Origin: VXNE01 sp965248075
GTDB taxonomy: Bacteria > Pseudomonadota > Gammaproteobacteria > Pseudomonadales > Azotimanducaceae
Direction: 5' to 3'
NCBI GenBank assembly: GCA_965248075.1
Contig: CBDFIL010000001.1
Location: forward strand, 310,001-374,000
DNA length: 64,000 nt
The translations under genes and the position numbers were made by a program. Positions 16,909-25,614 of this stretch are shown here, piece after piece; position 1 is the first letter of the stretch; every line of letters starts with the position of its first letter. The notes under the pieces were generated by a model. The model was not told where the DNA came from, did no database searches, and saw only the letters and a program-made list of their open reading frames with translations.

Positions 16909-17787
16909 CTATTGGTTCAAGACGGTTTTCCAGTCGTGGCGAAGCGGCTTGAGGTAGATGTCCTTGACCGGGCGGGCGAACTCGTGGTGGCGGTCGAGCT
17001 TGCCGCGGCCCTGGGTTTTGCCGACGAGGATCCAGTTCGCGCTGCGGTAGGCGGCGCCGTCGAAGCGCGGGGTTTCGCAGAAGGTCTCCAGCAGCACGGG
17101 GCGTATGGCGTAGCGTCGCTGCCAATCGTCGGGGAGCCGGCGTTGGACTTGGGCGAGGAGGTGCGAGGCGAGGTTGGGGATGCGTATCCAGGGCAGGATG
17201 AGGAAGCGGGCGTTGTTGACCACGAGGGGCAGGTTGCAGCGCCGGTGTTCGTCGGTCCAGCCGACGAAGCGGTCGCGGGGCGCGGTCTTCCAGGCGGCGG
17301 CGCCGAAGCCGAACAGGGCGAGGGGTTGGCCGTCGGCGGCGCGGGCGAAGTAGCGCAGCTGGGCGCCGGGCAGCGGCGCGTAGCCGAGATAGTGGTGGCG
17401 CTCGACGAAGGCGTTCCAGCGGCGGCTCTCGATGGCGTCGGCGACGGGTTCGACGCGCGCCGGGAGCGCCTCGGCGAGGCGCGCCGGCGGCGGGAACAAG
17501 GGCGGCTCGGTTTCGGGCGACGGCGCGGGGGGCCGCATCGCGCGCGGGCGGTTGCGCGGCGGCGGCAGCGCGATCAGGCCGTCGCGGTGCATGCGCAGCA
17601 TGGCGACGCGGGCGCTCATGTCCTTCAGGCCGCCGTCGGGCTTGCGCCAGCCGAGGCGTTCGCACAGGGCGCGCGACAGGGCCGCGCGGCGCAACGCCGG
17701 GCGTCGCGCGATCAGCGCGCGGAGCCAGTCGATCTCGGCGGCGGAGAAGTCGCGCCCGCAGTAGCGCAACGGCGCGCCGGCGCTCAC
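16909..17787 (-). CDS. DUF4338 (DruA-like) protein carried by the IS66 element
   Basis: A 292-residue DUF4338 protein. The N-terminal YCGRDFSAAEIDWLRALI...LSRALCERLGWRKPDGGLKDM and ALPPP stretch is the characteristic opening. The core has ERHHYLGYAPLPGAQLRYF and LVVNNARFLILPWIRIPNLASHLL, and the end has LETFCETPRFDGAAYRSANWI and VGKTQGRGK. This is the domain of DruA in Druantia defence, but stand-alone copies often travel with transposases. Its GTG start overlaps the transposase stop (GTGA), so translation is coupled. The TAG stop touches the inner edge of the left inverted repeat. A role in transposition or target handling is likely but unproven. Confidence 0.88.
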   Translation of the reverse strand: MSAGAPLRYCGRDFSAAEIDWLRALIARRPALRRAALSRALCERLGWRKPDGGLKDMSARVAMLRMHRDGLIALPPPRNRPRAMRPPAPSPETEPPLFPPPARLAEALPARVEPVADAIESRRWNAFVERHHYLGYAPLPGAQLRYFARAADGQPLALFGFGAAAWKTAPRDRFVGWTDEHRRCNLPLVVNNARFLILPWIRIPNLASHLLAQVQRRLPDDWQRRYAIRPVLLETFCETPRFDGAAYRSANWILVGKTQGRGKLDRHHEFARPVKDIYLKPLRHDWKTVLNQ

Positions 17788-19577
17788 GGGCCTTGCGCGG
17801 GGCGGCCGCGCCAGCGGCGGGCGCCGCTGTCGTCCATTCCCCAGGGCAGCCAGGCGCCGGCGTCCGCTGGCGGCCGGCCGCCCGACGCGGCGCACGCCCG
17901 CAGGTAGTCCATGAGCCAGGGATAGGGCCGCAGGCCGGCCAGCGCGAGCGTGCCGAACACCGAGTAGAGATGGCCGGCCAGTTCCGCGCCGGTTTCGCTG
18001 TGCGAGCCGAACGACAGCTTGCGGCCGATCGCCGCGCCGCGTAGGGCGCGCTCGGCGGCGTTGTTGTCCATCGGCACCGCCGGGTCGCGCAAGAACGCCG
18101 TCAAGCCGTCGCGGTGGCGCTCCAGCGCGCGCAGCGGCTGGCCTTGCGGCGCGCCGTCCGGCAGCGTGGCGAGTTCCCGCCGCGCCCGCTCGAACAGGGC
18201 GTCGGCGCCGCGCTGCAGGCGCCGTTGCGCCCGCGCGAAGGCCACGCTCTGTTTCTCCATCGGCACGGCGCGGTCCCGGCGCCGCGCCCGCTCCGCGTTG
18301 CGGCGGTACAGCGCCGCGATGCGTTCCAGCCAGCGCGCGCACCACTTCTCGAGCCGCGGGCGGCCGACGCTCGCGTCGATGAAGTCGCGCCGGGCGTGCG
18401 CCCAGCAGAGGGCGCGCACGAACCGCTTCGGCTCCTCCCGCGCCAGCTTGGCGTAGACCGCGTAGCGGTCGCAGACCAAGTGCACCGGCGCCTCGGCCCC
18501 GAGGCCGGCGAACAACTCCCGCGCCGCCGCCGCGCCGCGCGACGGATCGACGCGCAGGCGCACCGCGTCCGCCGTCAGGCATACCCACAGCCAGCAGCGC
18601 GGACTGTCGCCGCGCTCGCCGCGCGCGTGCACCGTCCAACTCGTCTCGTCGCCGTGCGCCACCCGCGCCGCCGCCTGCCGCTCGGCGATCGCCACCGACA
18701 GCGGCGCGAACAGCGGCGCGAACCGGGGCAGGCTGTCCGCCAAGGTGCCGGGCGCGATGTCGAGGCCGTGCGCCGACAGCATCCGCGACACCGCCCGCAA
18801 CGGCCGGTGGTGCGCGTACTTCTCCAGCAGGAACAGCGCCCAGACGCTCACCCCGTACGGCGTGTTCGGGAACAGCCGCGGCGCCGCCGGGCCCAACGTC
18901 TCGCGCCCCGGCGCACACGCGCACGCCGCGCGCCGCCGAACCCGACGCACGCGGCGCACATGCGCGCGCACCTCCACCTCGATCAGCTCCGTCGTCGTCG
19001 TGCCGTTCGCCACATACGCCCGACCGCAGCGCGGACAACTCCGCTCCGACGGCTCCAGCGTCTCCTCCACCGCCGCCAGCGCCGCGCGCGGCGTGCGCCC
19101 GTGCGACGCCGTGCCCGCTTGCCGACCCCGTGACCGTCCCGTGCGCGACGCCGCGCCGCGCACGCTTCCGCGCGCCCCCCGCCGCCGTTCGCTTCGCCGA
19201 CCGTAGCGCTCCTTCGTCAACCGGCGGTTGCGCGCCCGAAGGCGGTCGTTGCCGTTCTCCAGTTCCTCGACCCGCGACCGCAGCTTCGCGCACGCGTGCC
19301 GCAAGCCGCTCGCCGTCCGCTCCAACTCCCGCGCCGTCGAGGCCGACCGCGACCGCTCCAATTCCGCCCGCGCCAGCCGTTCCCGCGCCCGCGCCCGACC
19401 GTGCATCGACCTCCAATAGTTCGCCGCCCAACGCGCTTCAATGCCTTCCCGCCGAAGCCTCGACAACTCCTCCCGCAACGCCGCGCATCCCGCGCACGAC
19501 CCGCCGCTCGGCTCCTCCGCCGCCCCGCCCCGCGGCAACGACCCTTCCAAACGCGCCAATTCGAACCCGACAGTCAT
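17784..19577 (-). CDS. IS66-family transposase
   Basis: A 597-residue transposase with the full IS66 layout. An N-terminal coiled-coil region (leucine/arginine-rich, roughly 40-130) leads to the KERYGRRSERR segment and a zinc-binding CPRCG domain. Next comes PNTPYGVSVWALFLLEKYAHHRPL, and then the DDE domain with HGDETSWTVHA, HLVCDRYAVYAKL and PMDNNAAERALRGAAIGRK carrying the catalytic acids. The C-terminal NxxAE-type motif is intact. I took the ATG at 19577; a GTG six codons earlier is also possible. It is the mobilising enzyme of the 16884-19645 element. Confidence 0.95.
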   Translation of the reverse strand: MTVGFELARLEGSLPRGGAAEEPSGGSCAGCAALREELSRLRREGIEARWAANYWRSMHGRARARERLARAELERSRSASTARELERTASGLRHACAKLRSRVEELENGNDRLRARNRRLTKERYGRRSERRRGARGSVRGAASRTGRSRGRQAGTASHGRTPRAALAAVEETLEPSERSCPRCGRAYVANGTTTTELIEVEVRAHVRRVRRVRRRAACACAPGRETLGPAAPRLFPNTPYGVSVWALFLLEKYAHHRPLRAVSRMLSAHGLDIAPGTLADSLPRFAPLFAPLSVAIAERQAAARVAHGDETSWTVHARGERGDSPRCWLWVCLTADAVRLRVDPSRGAAAARELFAGLGAEAPVHLVCDRYAVYAKLAREEPKRFVRALCWAHARRDFIDASVGRPRLEKWCARWLERIAALYRRNAERARRRDRAVPMEKQSVAFARAQRRLQRGADALFERARRELATLPDGAPQGQPLRALERHRDGLTAFLRDPAVPMDNNAAERALRGAAIGRKLSFGSHSETGAELAGHLYSVFGTLALAGLRPYPWLMDYLRACAASGGRPPADAGAWLPWGMDDSGARRWRGRPAQGP

Positions 19578-19649
19578 GCCGCCGGTATACACCAATCCGC
19601 CGGATGTGTCCAGCCTCCCGCATCACACGGCTACCGAACGCTTACGTCG

Positions 19650-19800
19650 CCCCTTTCATGGAACATAAACGTAAGCCATTGATTTAACTGGGTCACGAAA
19701 AGCCTCCGCGAGCCGCTGGCGCGCGTCGCCCCACCCATGTTCCTTGCATGTCTGCGCGGTGGACCCACCGTGGACAGCTACAATGTCCCGCGGCGAATGC
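19650..19800. repeat. Second dispersed repeat family, copy 1
   Basis: After the IS66 target duplication the sequence CATGGAACATAAACGTAAGCC...TTGATTTA begins, and it ends about 130 bp later in TGTTCCTTGC...GCGCGGTGGACCCACCGTGGAC. The same two end segments occur in the same order at 31078-31207 with a different middle. The right end contains a GGTGG/CCACC hairpin. In both places the element starts directly after a truncated unit of the GTAGGGG repeat family. No coding frame is seen. Confidence 0.65.
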
Positions 19801-19823
19801 GTGCATGGTCTTGGCGCGGGCTT

Positions 19824-19901
19824 GTAGGGGACGGGCTTGTCCCGTCCGGTGCCGAGTTCGTGCACGGTCCCGGGACGGGCGACGACAAGCGTCGCCCCTA
19901 C
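19824..19901. repeat. Dispersed double-hairpin repeat, complete copy
   Basis: A complete 78-bp unit with ends GTAGGGG and CCCCTAC and the two hairpins GGGACGGGCTTGTCCC and GGCGACGACAAGCGTCGCC. It lies at the 3' end of the PhyH gene, whose TAG stop (19901-19903) shares its last base with the repeat boundary. It may serve as a terminator. Confidence 0.85.
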
Positions 19902-20848
19902 TAATCGTGCAGCCAGATCCCCGAGATCCGCTGTTCCGGCACCTGCGGCCCGCGCCGGTCGTACGGCTGGTAGTCCGCAAGGCCGGCGAGCGCCCCGAAC
20001 CGGGCCGGGTTCCGCTGCAGCGCTTCGACTGACGTGGTCAGGTACACGGGCTCCTCGGTGATGAGGTACTGCCGCATGAAGACGTTCACCATGGAGCGGC
20101 GCACCCCCGGCGCCTTGCGCGGATGGGCACCGTGCCAGGTGGCCCCGTGCCAGATCATCACCGAGCCGGCGGGCGCCTCGACGGTGTAGAGCTCCTCGCG
20201 TTCGGCCAGCACCTCCGGGAACTCCTCGACGCTCGGTCCCCGGCCCAGCAGATGGCTCCCGGGGACGAAACACGTTGCGCCTTCGTCCTTCGAGTAGTCG
20301 GACAGCAGCCACGTCACGTTGCAGACTTGCGCGTACGTCGGCCAGGGTTCGGGGAAGCGACAGCGCGAGTCGGCGTGCACGCGCAGGGGCGTCCCTCCCT
20401 GCCCCTTCGTCAGCGTCAGCACCATGCCCGCCTTGGCGTGGTAGCCGAGCAGGTAGGTCACCAGGGCCAGCGGGACCGGCGCCATGAGGGCCTCTTCGAA
20501 CGCGCGGTCCTCCTCCAGCATGTCGAAGGTGATGGTGCCGGTGGCGGCACCGCCCTCGGCGCCGCCCCTCATCCGGTTGTAGGTGTTCGGCAGGCGCACG
20601 GCCTCGACGCGCTCCGTCGCGGCGATCAGGCGCTCCACCAGTCCCGGCTCGTTGACGGTCTCGGGCCGCACCACCGTGAAACCGTCGGTCTCGAGATCCG
20701 CGACGTGCTTGTCGAGGCCCAGCCGCTGAATCTCCGCGCGCACGGCGGCCGTGGCCGCGCGCCCTTTCGGCAGCGGGTCCTCGGCCAGCCGTTCGGCGAC
20801 GTAGTTGCGCTTCTCGTCCAGCTCGTCAAAGAAGGCTTGCACGTCCAT
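19901..20848 (-). CDS. Phytanoyl-CoA dioxygenase (PhyH) family protein 1
   Basis: A 315-residue Fe(II)/2-oxoglutarate oxygenase. The iron triad is H158 and D160 in VHADS and H239 in TWHGAHPR; the VPGSHLLG and VEAPAGSVMIWHG strands are typical of PhyH proteins, and the Arg in the GVRRSM region would hold 2-oxoglutarate. The N-terminal part matches the paralogue at 42196 (ADLETDGFTVV against VALETNGYTVL). It lies 30 bp downstream of a TonB receptor gene on the same strand, so the pair probably imports and hydroxylates one lipophilic compound. GGAGGG precedes the ATG. Confidence 0.9.
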   Translation of the reverse strand: MDVQAFFDELDEKRNYVAERLAEDPLPKGRAATAAVRAEIQRLGLDKHVADLETDGFTVVRPETVNEPGLVERLIAATERVEAVRLPNTYNRMRGGAEGGAATGTITFDMLEEDRAFEEALMAPVPLALVTYLLGYHAKAGMVLTLTKGQGGTPLRVHADSRCRFPEPWPTYAQVCNVTWLLSDYSKDEGATCFVPGSHLLGRGPSVEEFPEVLAEREELYTVEAPAGSVMIWHGATWHGAHPRKAPGVRRSMVNVFMRQYLITEEPVYLTTSVEALQRNPARFGALAGLADYQPYDRRGPQVPEQRISGIWLHD

Positions 20849-20878
20849 CGGATCGACCCTCCGGTTGCGTCCTCGCTC

Positions 20879-23800
20879 TCAACTACCCAGCGACTGGCGG
20901 AACTGCACGTAGACGCGCCGTCCGCGCGGATCTTCCAGGTACCAGTCGTATCCCTGCAGATCGTTGATCAGCGATGTCGGGCTCTCGTTCGTCACGTTGA
21001 ACATGCCCACGGAGAGGTGGCTTTCGCCGCCACGGCCGGTCAGCCCGAACGGCAGGGTGATCGCATACTGCAGATCCAGTGTCGGATTGGACTTGATCTG
21101 GGCAGGATTCGTCGGGAAGCCGATCGCATTCAGGTTTTCGATTTCCGAGAAGTAGTGCACCACCGCGGTCACCGCATGACGGCCCCTGCTCCAGCCGGCG
21201 CTCAGGTTGAACCGCCACTCGGGAGTCGGGTATGCGATGGCCGTGCGGGCGTTTCGCTTGCCCACGCCGTCGACCGCGGAGTCGGAGGGTTTTGCCTGGT
21301 AGTCGAACTCGTTGACATAGACCGCGCTCAGGTCGAAGACCAGGTCGCCGACGTCGCCGAGGCTCAGGTCGTACCGCGCATGCAGGTCCACCCCGCTCGT
21401 CAGTACCGCGGCGGCATTGATCTTGGACACCCTGACGGTAGTGATGCCTCCGCGGCCGTCGCGCGCGATTCTCGGATCCCTCCCGGGCGATGCCAGGAAG
21501 GCCGCGACGTCGTCCGGATCGCCGGGGGTGTATCCCGCCGCGAGGAACCGGTCGTACTCCGCGGTGACGATCTCGAGCGAGGTGGTCGTGACGATCTGAT
21601 CGGTGTAGTCGAATCGCCAGTAGTCCGCCTCGAGCAGCAGTCCGTCCAGCACGCCCTGCGGTACCCAGGACGCGCCGATGTTGTACATTTCGGCGCTCTG
21701 CGGCTCCAGGCTCGGATCTCCCGAGAAGATAGCCGCCCGGAAGGTGCCGGCGAAGTCCCCGTTGATCGGGTCGATGAGCGTCTCGAACTGCCTGTCCGCT
21801 GCCGCGAACTGGTCCGCCGGCGTGGGCGCCAGGAAAGACGTCCCGAAGGACGCCCTGACATTGACCGTGTCGCGCCTGTAGAGCAGGGAAATCTTCGGGT
21901 CCGTCGTATCGACTTCGCCCAGGTCCTCGTACCGGACAGCGACCTGCAGTTCCACCGACTGTGTGTCGGTCGTCAGGAGGGGGACCACCGCTTCGGCGTA
22001 GATTGCCGATATGTCCCTCTCGTACCGGTACTCGCCGCTCTGGCCACCGCCCACCGGTCCGGTGACCTCGCGCGGCACCCCAAACCGGAGCTCCTGGAAC
22101 TCCCGGCGCCAGTGCGCACCGATGGCGACGCCGATCGGTCCCGCCCAGCCTTCGAACAGGTCGCCCGTCGCGTACGCCTCGGCAACGAGCAACGTATCCT
22201 TCAGCGAATCCTCGTAGTCGCCCATCATCCAGTCGTAGATCTCCGGGCTGTTGTAGAGAGGGCTCCCTGGCCCCGTTTCGGCATCACCGAGGTAGCGCGA
22301 GTTGCCGAACGGATTGAACCACTGGTCGCCGGTCGCTCCGCCCTTGCCCACCAGGGCGTCGGCAAGCAGCGAGGTGAACGTGATCTTGTTCTTCTCGCCG
22401 GCATCGTAGTTGTGACTGTGATAGGTGGTCGACAGATCGATCAACCAGCCCGTGTCCGCCACGTCGATCTGCAGGCTCGATGCAATCCTGAATATGTTGC
22501 TCTCGGTGTACAGATCACCAACGTTCCAATCCTGGGGGAAATTCGGATTGAGGAACTGCTTGCCGATGGTACGCATCTGCGCGCCGACGATGTCGTCGTT
22601 GAACGGCATCACGCCGACCTGATTCCCGAAACCGTCAGCGACGGTGGCGCCGGGGTCTGCCCCGACCACGATCACCTTGCCGTCCGGTCCCCTGTCCGGC
22701 CGCCCATCGCCTCCCACGACCGGGTTGCCGTTGACGTCGAGGACGTCCTGGGCGAACAGCCGCCGTCTCGGCCCTGACACGATGGGGTTGCCGTTCGCAT
22801 CGACATCCGGTACGCCGTCGCCGTCCGCGTCCGCCAGGCTGCCCGGCGTATGCGCCGCGAAGCCGAACGCCTCGCTGCCGTCGTCGACCAGGGGCGCGAA
22901 GTGGCCGGGATTGGCGGGATGGTCGCCGGGAATGAAGCTCACCCGGGCGCCGGTAGAGCCGGTATCCGCCACGACGCTGTGGAGCCTCGAGTAGCTCAGC
23001 TCCGTATCGAAGCGGACGTAGTCGGAGAACTCGTACTTGAAGTACATGTACGTCTGAACGCGCTGTTCTTCGCCAAAGATCACGAGGTGCGGGTTGTAGT
23101 CGAAGCGACAGGCGCCCCACATCCTGATACCCGACTCCTTCCATTGAAAGGTCCCGGGAACGTTCGACCCCGCGAAGTTGGGGTTCTCGCATTCCGGGTC
23201 TATGAGAGAACGCGCCGTACCCGACAGGCCCGGTGCGGATCCATCGAGTGGCAGGGGCAGCCGGTTTGCAACGGAAAACGTGCCCGGCTGACCGGAGCTC
23301 GACGTACCGAACGCCTGTCCGGTCAGTTCCGGCCGGTCACCGTTGTGCAGCGGATCGCGCTCGAAGTAGGAGATGGCGGCAACGAAGGAGGACCGGTCGC
23401 CGGTCTGTCCCCACATGACCTCCGCCGCGTTCTGCCACATCTGGTCCCGTTGCCGGTTCGGGTTGAACGCGCCCTTGGGCGTTTCGGTGGTTGCGTCCGC
23501 GGAGAGCCACACCTCGATGCCGTCGAACTCCCTGACGGTCATCAGGTTGACCACGCCGCCAACCGCCTCCGAGCCGTACAGCGCCGATGCCCCGTCCTTC
23601 AGCACTTCCAGCCGGTCGACGGCGATCATGGGCGCCAGCAGGTTGATGTTCTTGATGAGCGTGCGCTTGCCGTTGATCAGCTGCAGGGTACCTTCGCTGC
23701 CGAGACCGCGGAGGTTGATGGGGTTGTCCGCCAGGTAGACGCAGCAGCCTCCGCCGCCAAGTGCGGCGGCGATAAGACCGCTGTTCGTGATGTTGCCCAG

Positions 23801-24052
23801 CGTGAACGGCAGGGTCGCCGTGAGATCGGACAGGCCCGAGATGCCGAGGGACGCCAAGTCGTCCGCGGTGATCACCGACAGCGGCGATGCCGAGTCGAAG
23901 CTCGACCGCCGCACGCGCGTGCCGGTGACGACGATCTCCTCGATCGTCTCGTCGGCCCGGTTTTCGTCCGCATCCTCGGCGGCGGCAGTCGCTGCCGGCA
24001 CGATCAGGAGCGCCGCCAGGACGAGCGTGCGCAACGCTGTGCCATGTTCCAT
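20879..24052 (-). CDS. TonB-dependent receptor 1 (large, with Asp-rich loop)
   Basis: A 1057-residue outer-membrane receptor. A signal peptide is followed by the TonB-box-like ETIEEIVVTGTRV, then the plug domain (SPLSVITADDLASLGISGLSDL, NLRGLGSEGTLQLINGKRT) and a long barrel ending in Phe-rich strands (YVQFRQSLGS). An unusual loop at about residues 400-470 carries DADGDGVPDVDANGNP and related GDGRPDRGPDGK units, resembling calcium-binding thrombospondin type 3 repeats. A GGCC run and CCVYLAD sit in the plug. The ATG at 24052 has GGGGAGGGG upstream. It is probably in an operon with the following PhyH gene; ligand unknown. Confidence 0.92.
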   Translation of the reverse strand: MEHGTALRTLVLAALLIVPAATAAAEDADENRADETIEEIVVTGTRVRRSSFDSASPLSVITADDLASLGISGLSDLTATLPFTLGNITNSGLIAAALGGGGCCVYLADNPINLRGLGSEGTLQLINGKRTLIKNINLLAPMIAVDRLEVLKDGASALYGSEAVGGVVNLMTVREFDGIEVWLSADATTETPKGAFNPNRQRDQMWQNAAEVMWGQTGDRSSFVAAISYFERDPLHNGDRPELTGQAFGTSSSGQPGTFSVANRLPLPLDGSAPGLSGTARSLIDPECENPNFAGSNVPGTFQWKESGIRMWGACRFDYNPHLVIFGEEQRVQTYMYFKYEFSDYVRFDTELSYSRLHSVVADTGSTGARVSFIPGDHPANPGHFAPLVDDGSEAFGFAAHTPGSLADADGDGVPDVDANGNPIVSGPRRRLFAQDVLDVNGNPVVGGDGRPDRGPDGKVIVVGADPGATVADGFGNQVGVMPFNDDIVGAQMRTIGKQFLNPNFPQDWNVGDLYTESNIFRIASSLQIDVADTGWLIDLSTTYHSHNYDAGEKNKITFTSLLADALVGKGGATGDQWFNPFGNSRYLGDAETGPGSPLYNSPEIYDWMMGDYEDSLKDTLLVAEAYATGDLFEGWAGPIGVAIGAHWRREFQELRFGVPREVTGPVGGGQSGEYRYERDISAIYAEAVVPLLTTDTQSVELQVAVRYEDLGEVDTTDPKISLLYRRDTVNVRASFGTSFLAPTPADQFAAADRQFETLIDPINGDFAGTFRAAIFSGDPSLEPQSAEMYNIGASWVPQGVLDGLLLEADYWRFDYTDQIVTTTSLEIVTAEYDRFLAAGYTPGDPDDVAAFLASPGRDPRIARDGRGGITTVRVSKINAAAVLTSGVDLHARYDLSLGDVGDLVFDLSAVYVNEFDYQAKPSDSAVDGVGKRNARTAIAYPTPEWRFNLSAGWSRGRHAVTAVVHYFSEIENLNAIGFPTNPAQIKSNPTLDLQYAITLPFGLTGRGGESHLSVGMFNVTNESPTSLINDLQGYDWYLEDPRGRRVYVQFRQSLGS

Positions 24053-24183
24053 CGAGACCCCTCCCCAAACACACAACGGTTGTTATGCCATGATCGTGGA
24101 GGGGTGTTGCCGCGTCAAGTCGCGCCGCACAACGCATGCGAGAATGCCCGCACCTCAGGCTTCGGGACGAAGGGGACGCCAGG

Positions 24184-25602
24184 ATGAAAGCCGCCGCGCA
24201 AGGCGCCAGCGAGCCCCGGCTCGATACGCTCCGGCTCACACTCTACGGCTCCGTCAGCGCACCGCTTGCCGTCGTCGGATTGCCGCTGACCGTCTACATC
24301 CCCGCGGTCTACGGCGAGATGGGCGTCGATCTCGCGCTGATGGGCGCCGTCCTGATGCTCGCCCGCTTCTCCGACGTGGTGACGGACCCCATCATCGGCC
24401 TCCTGTCCGACCGGACGCGGTCGCGGTTCGGCCGCCGCAAGCCCTGGCTGGTGCTCGGCGTCCCCACGATGATGGTCTCCACCTACCTCCTGTTCGCGCC
24501 GCCCGACGGCGCGGGCGCGTGGTACTTCACGCTGTGCACCGTGGCCATCTACCTGGCCTTCACGGTTCTCCAGATCCCTTACGAGGCCTGGGGCGCGGAG
24601 CTGTCCGGGAACTACAACGAGCGCTCCCGGATCACGGCGTTCCGCGAACAGTTCTCGCTGGGCGGATTCCTGCTCGCCGTCTCCATTCCGATGATCTTCT
24701 CCTTCCTCGGCCAGGACGATCTCAGGCCGGCGATGTCCCTGTCCGGGTTGCTCATCTGCCTCGCGCTGCCGGTGGTGCTCGGCTCCGCGGTCGCCTTCGT
24801 TCCGGAACCCCCGGTCCCCCGGGTGCGCTCCCGGACGCTCGGCGCGCGGGAGTACCGCCAGGGTCTCAGGCTGATGCTCAGGAACGGACCGTTCGTGCGG
24901 GTCGTGATCGGCTACACCGGCTCGGTCTTCGGTTTCGCGATGGACAGCGGGCTGTCGTACTTCTTTGCGAAGCACGTCCTCGGCGCGGAGTCGTCCTACT
25001 CTCTCGCCCTGTTCCTGATGATCATCGCCGGAGTCGCGTGCGTGCCGCTATGGCGGCGACTCTCCGTGCGCATCGGCAAGCACATGGCCCTGGTCACGGC
25101 GATCCTCTGGTACGGCGCCTGGGCCATGCTGATGCCCCTGCTCTACTTCATCCCGGAGTACGCCGCCGCGGGTTTCGTCTTTCTGCAGGTGATGAAGGGG
25201 ATGACCTCGGGCGCCTTCGGCATGCTCACCACCTCCATGGCCGCCGACGTCGTGGACATCGACACCGCGCGCTCGGGTGAGCAACGCACCGGCCTCTACT
25301 TCGCCGTGTGGGGCCTGGTCCGGAAAGCCACAACCGCTTTGGCGGCGTCCCTCGGACTGTTCGCGGTGGCCATCTTCGGCTTCGACGCGACCGCCGACCC
25401 CACGCGTGCCGGGCAGGAAGGCGGCAACACGTTTGGGGCCCTGATGGCGCTCGCACTCTTCTATTCGGTCGTGCCGAGCCTCGTCAAACTCACCACGCTG
25501 CCGTTCCTGTGGACTTATCCACTCACCGAGGAGCGCCAGGCACGCATTCGGCGACGCCTCGAGGCCAAGGCGGAAAGGCTGGCCCGGCAGAACGCCGGAT
25601 GA
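24184..25602 (+). CDS. MFS transporter of the glycoside-pentoside-hexuronide (GPH) cation symporter type
   Basis: A 472-residue, twelve-helix transporter. The GPH hallmark DVVTDPIIGLLSDRTRSRFGRRKPWLVLG follows the first helices, IPYEAWGAELSGNYNERSRI lies in the middle and SMAADVVDIDTARSGEQRTGLYFA in the C-terminal half. Family members import sugars or glycosides with sodium or protons, though marine relatives also move other solutes. It is divergent from TonB receptor 1 across a 131-bp gap, which should hold both promoters. The chosen ATG at 24184 starts the conserved part; an upstream frame to 24136 is less likely. Confidence 0.88.
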   Translation: MKAAAQGASEPRLDTLRLTLYGSVSAPLAVVGLPLTVYIPAVYGEMGVDLALMGAVLMLARFSDVVTDPIIGLLSDRTRSRFGRRKPWLVLGVPTMMVSTYLLFAPPDGAGAWYFTLCTVAIYLAFTVLQIPYEAWGAELSGNYNERSRITAFREQFSLGGFLLAVSIPMIFSFLGQDDLRPAMSLSGLLICLALPVVLGSAVAFVPEPPVPRVRSRTLGAREYRQGLRLMLRNGPFVRVVIGYTGSVFGFAMDSGLSYFFAKHVLGAESSYSLALFLMIIAGVACVPLWRRLSVRIGKHMALVTAILWYGAWAMLMPLLYFIPEYAAAGFVFLQVMKGMTSGAFGMLTTSMAADVVDIDTARSGEQRTGLYFAVWGLVRKATTALAASLGLFAVAIFGFDATADPTRAGQEGGNTFGALMALALFYSVVPSLVKLTTLPFLWTYPLTEERQARIRRRLEAKAERLARQNAG

Positions 25603-25614
25603 CGCCGGGACGAC

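Larger units (their letters stand above)
16884..19645 (-). mobile_element. Complete IS66-family element with a DUF4338 passenger
   Basis: A 2762-bp element bounded by perfect 26-bp inverted repeats (16884-16909 and 19620-19645, outer ends GTAAGCG...CGCTTAC). It is flanked by an 8-bp direct duplication, GTCGCCCC, the duplication length known for IS66. It holds only a TnpC-like transposase and a DUF4338 gene; the tnpA/tnpB genes of classical IS66 are absent. Perfect ends and target duplication indicate recent, possibly still active, insertion into a dispersed hairpin repeat. Confidence 0.95.

Noticed and set aside
16884..19645. Druantia anti-phage system because of the DruA-like protein
   Set aside because: No DruB-E genes or helicase are nearby; the gene is inside a transposon with perfect ends, so a defence island is not supported.
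20123..22777. Forward frame of 884 codons
   Set aside because: It lies antisense to PhyH 1 and TonB receptor 1, both of which have strong family motifs. The frame shows only the biased composition expected from the opposite strand.
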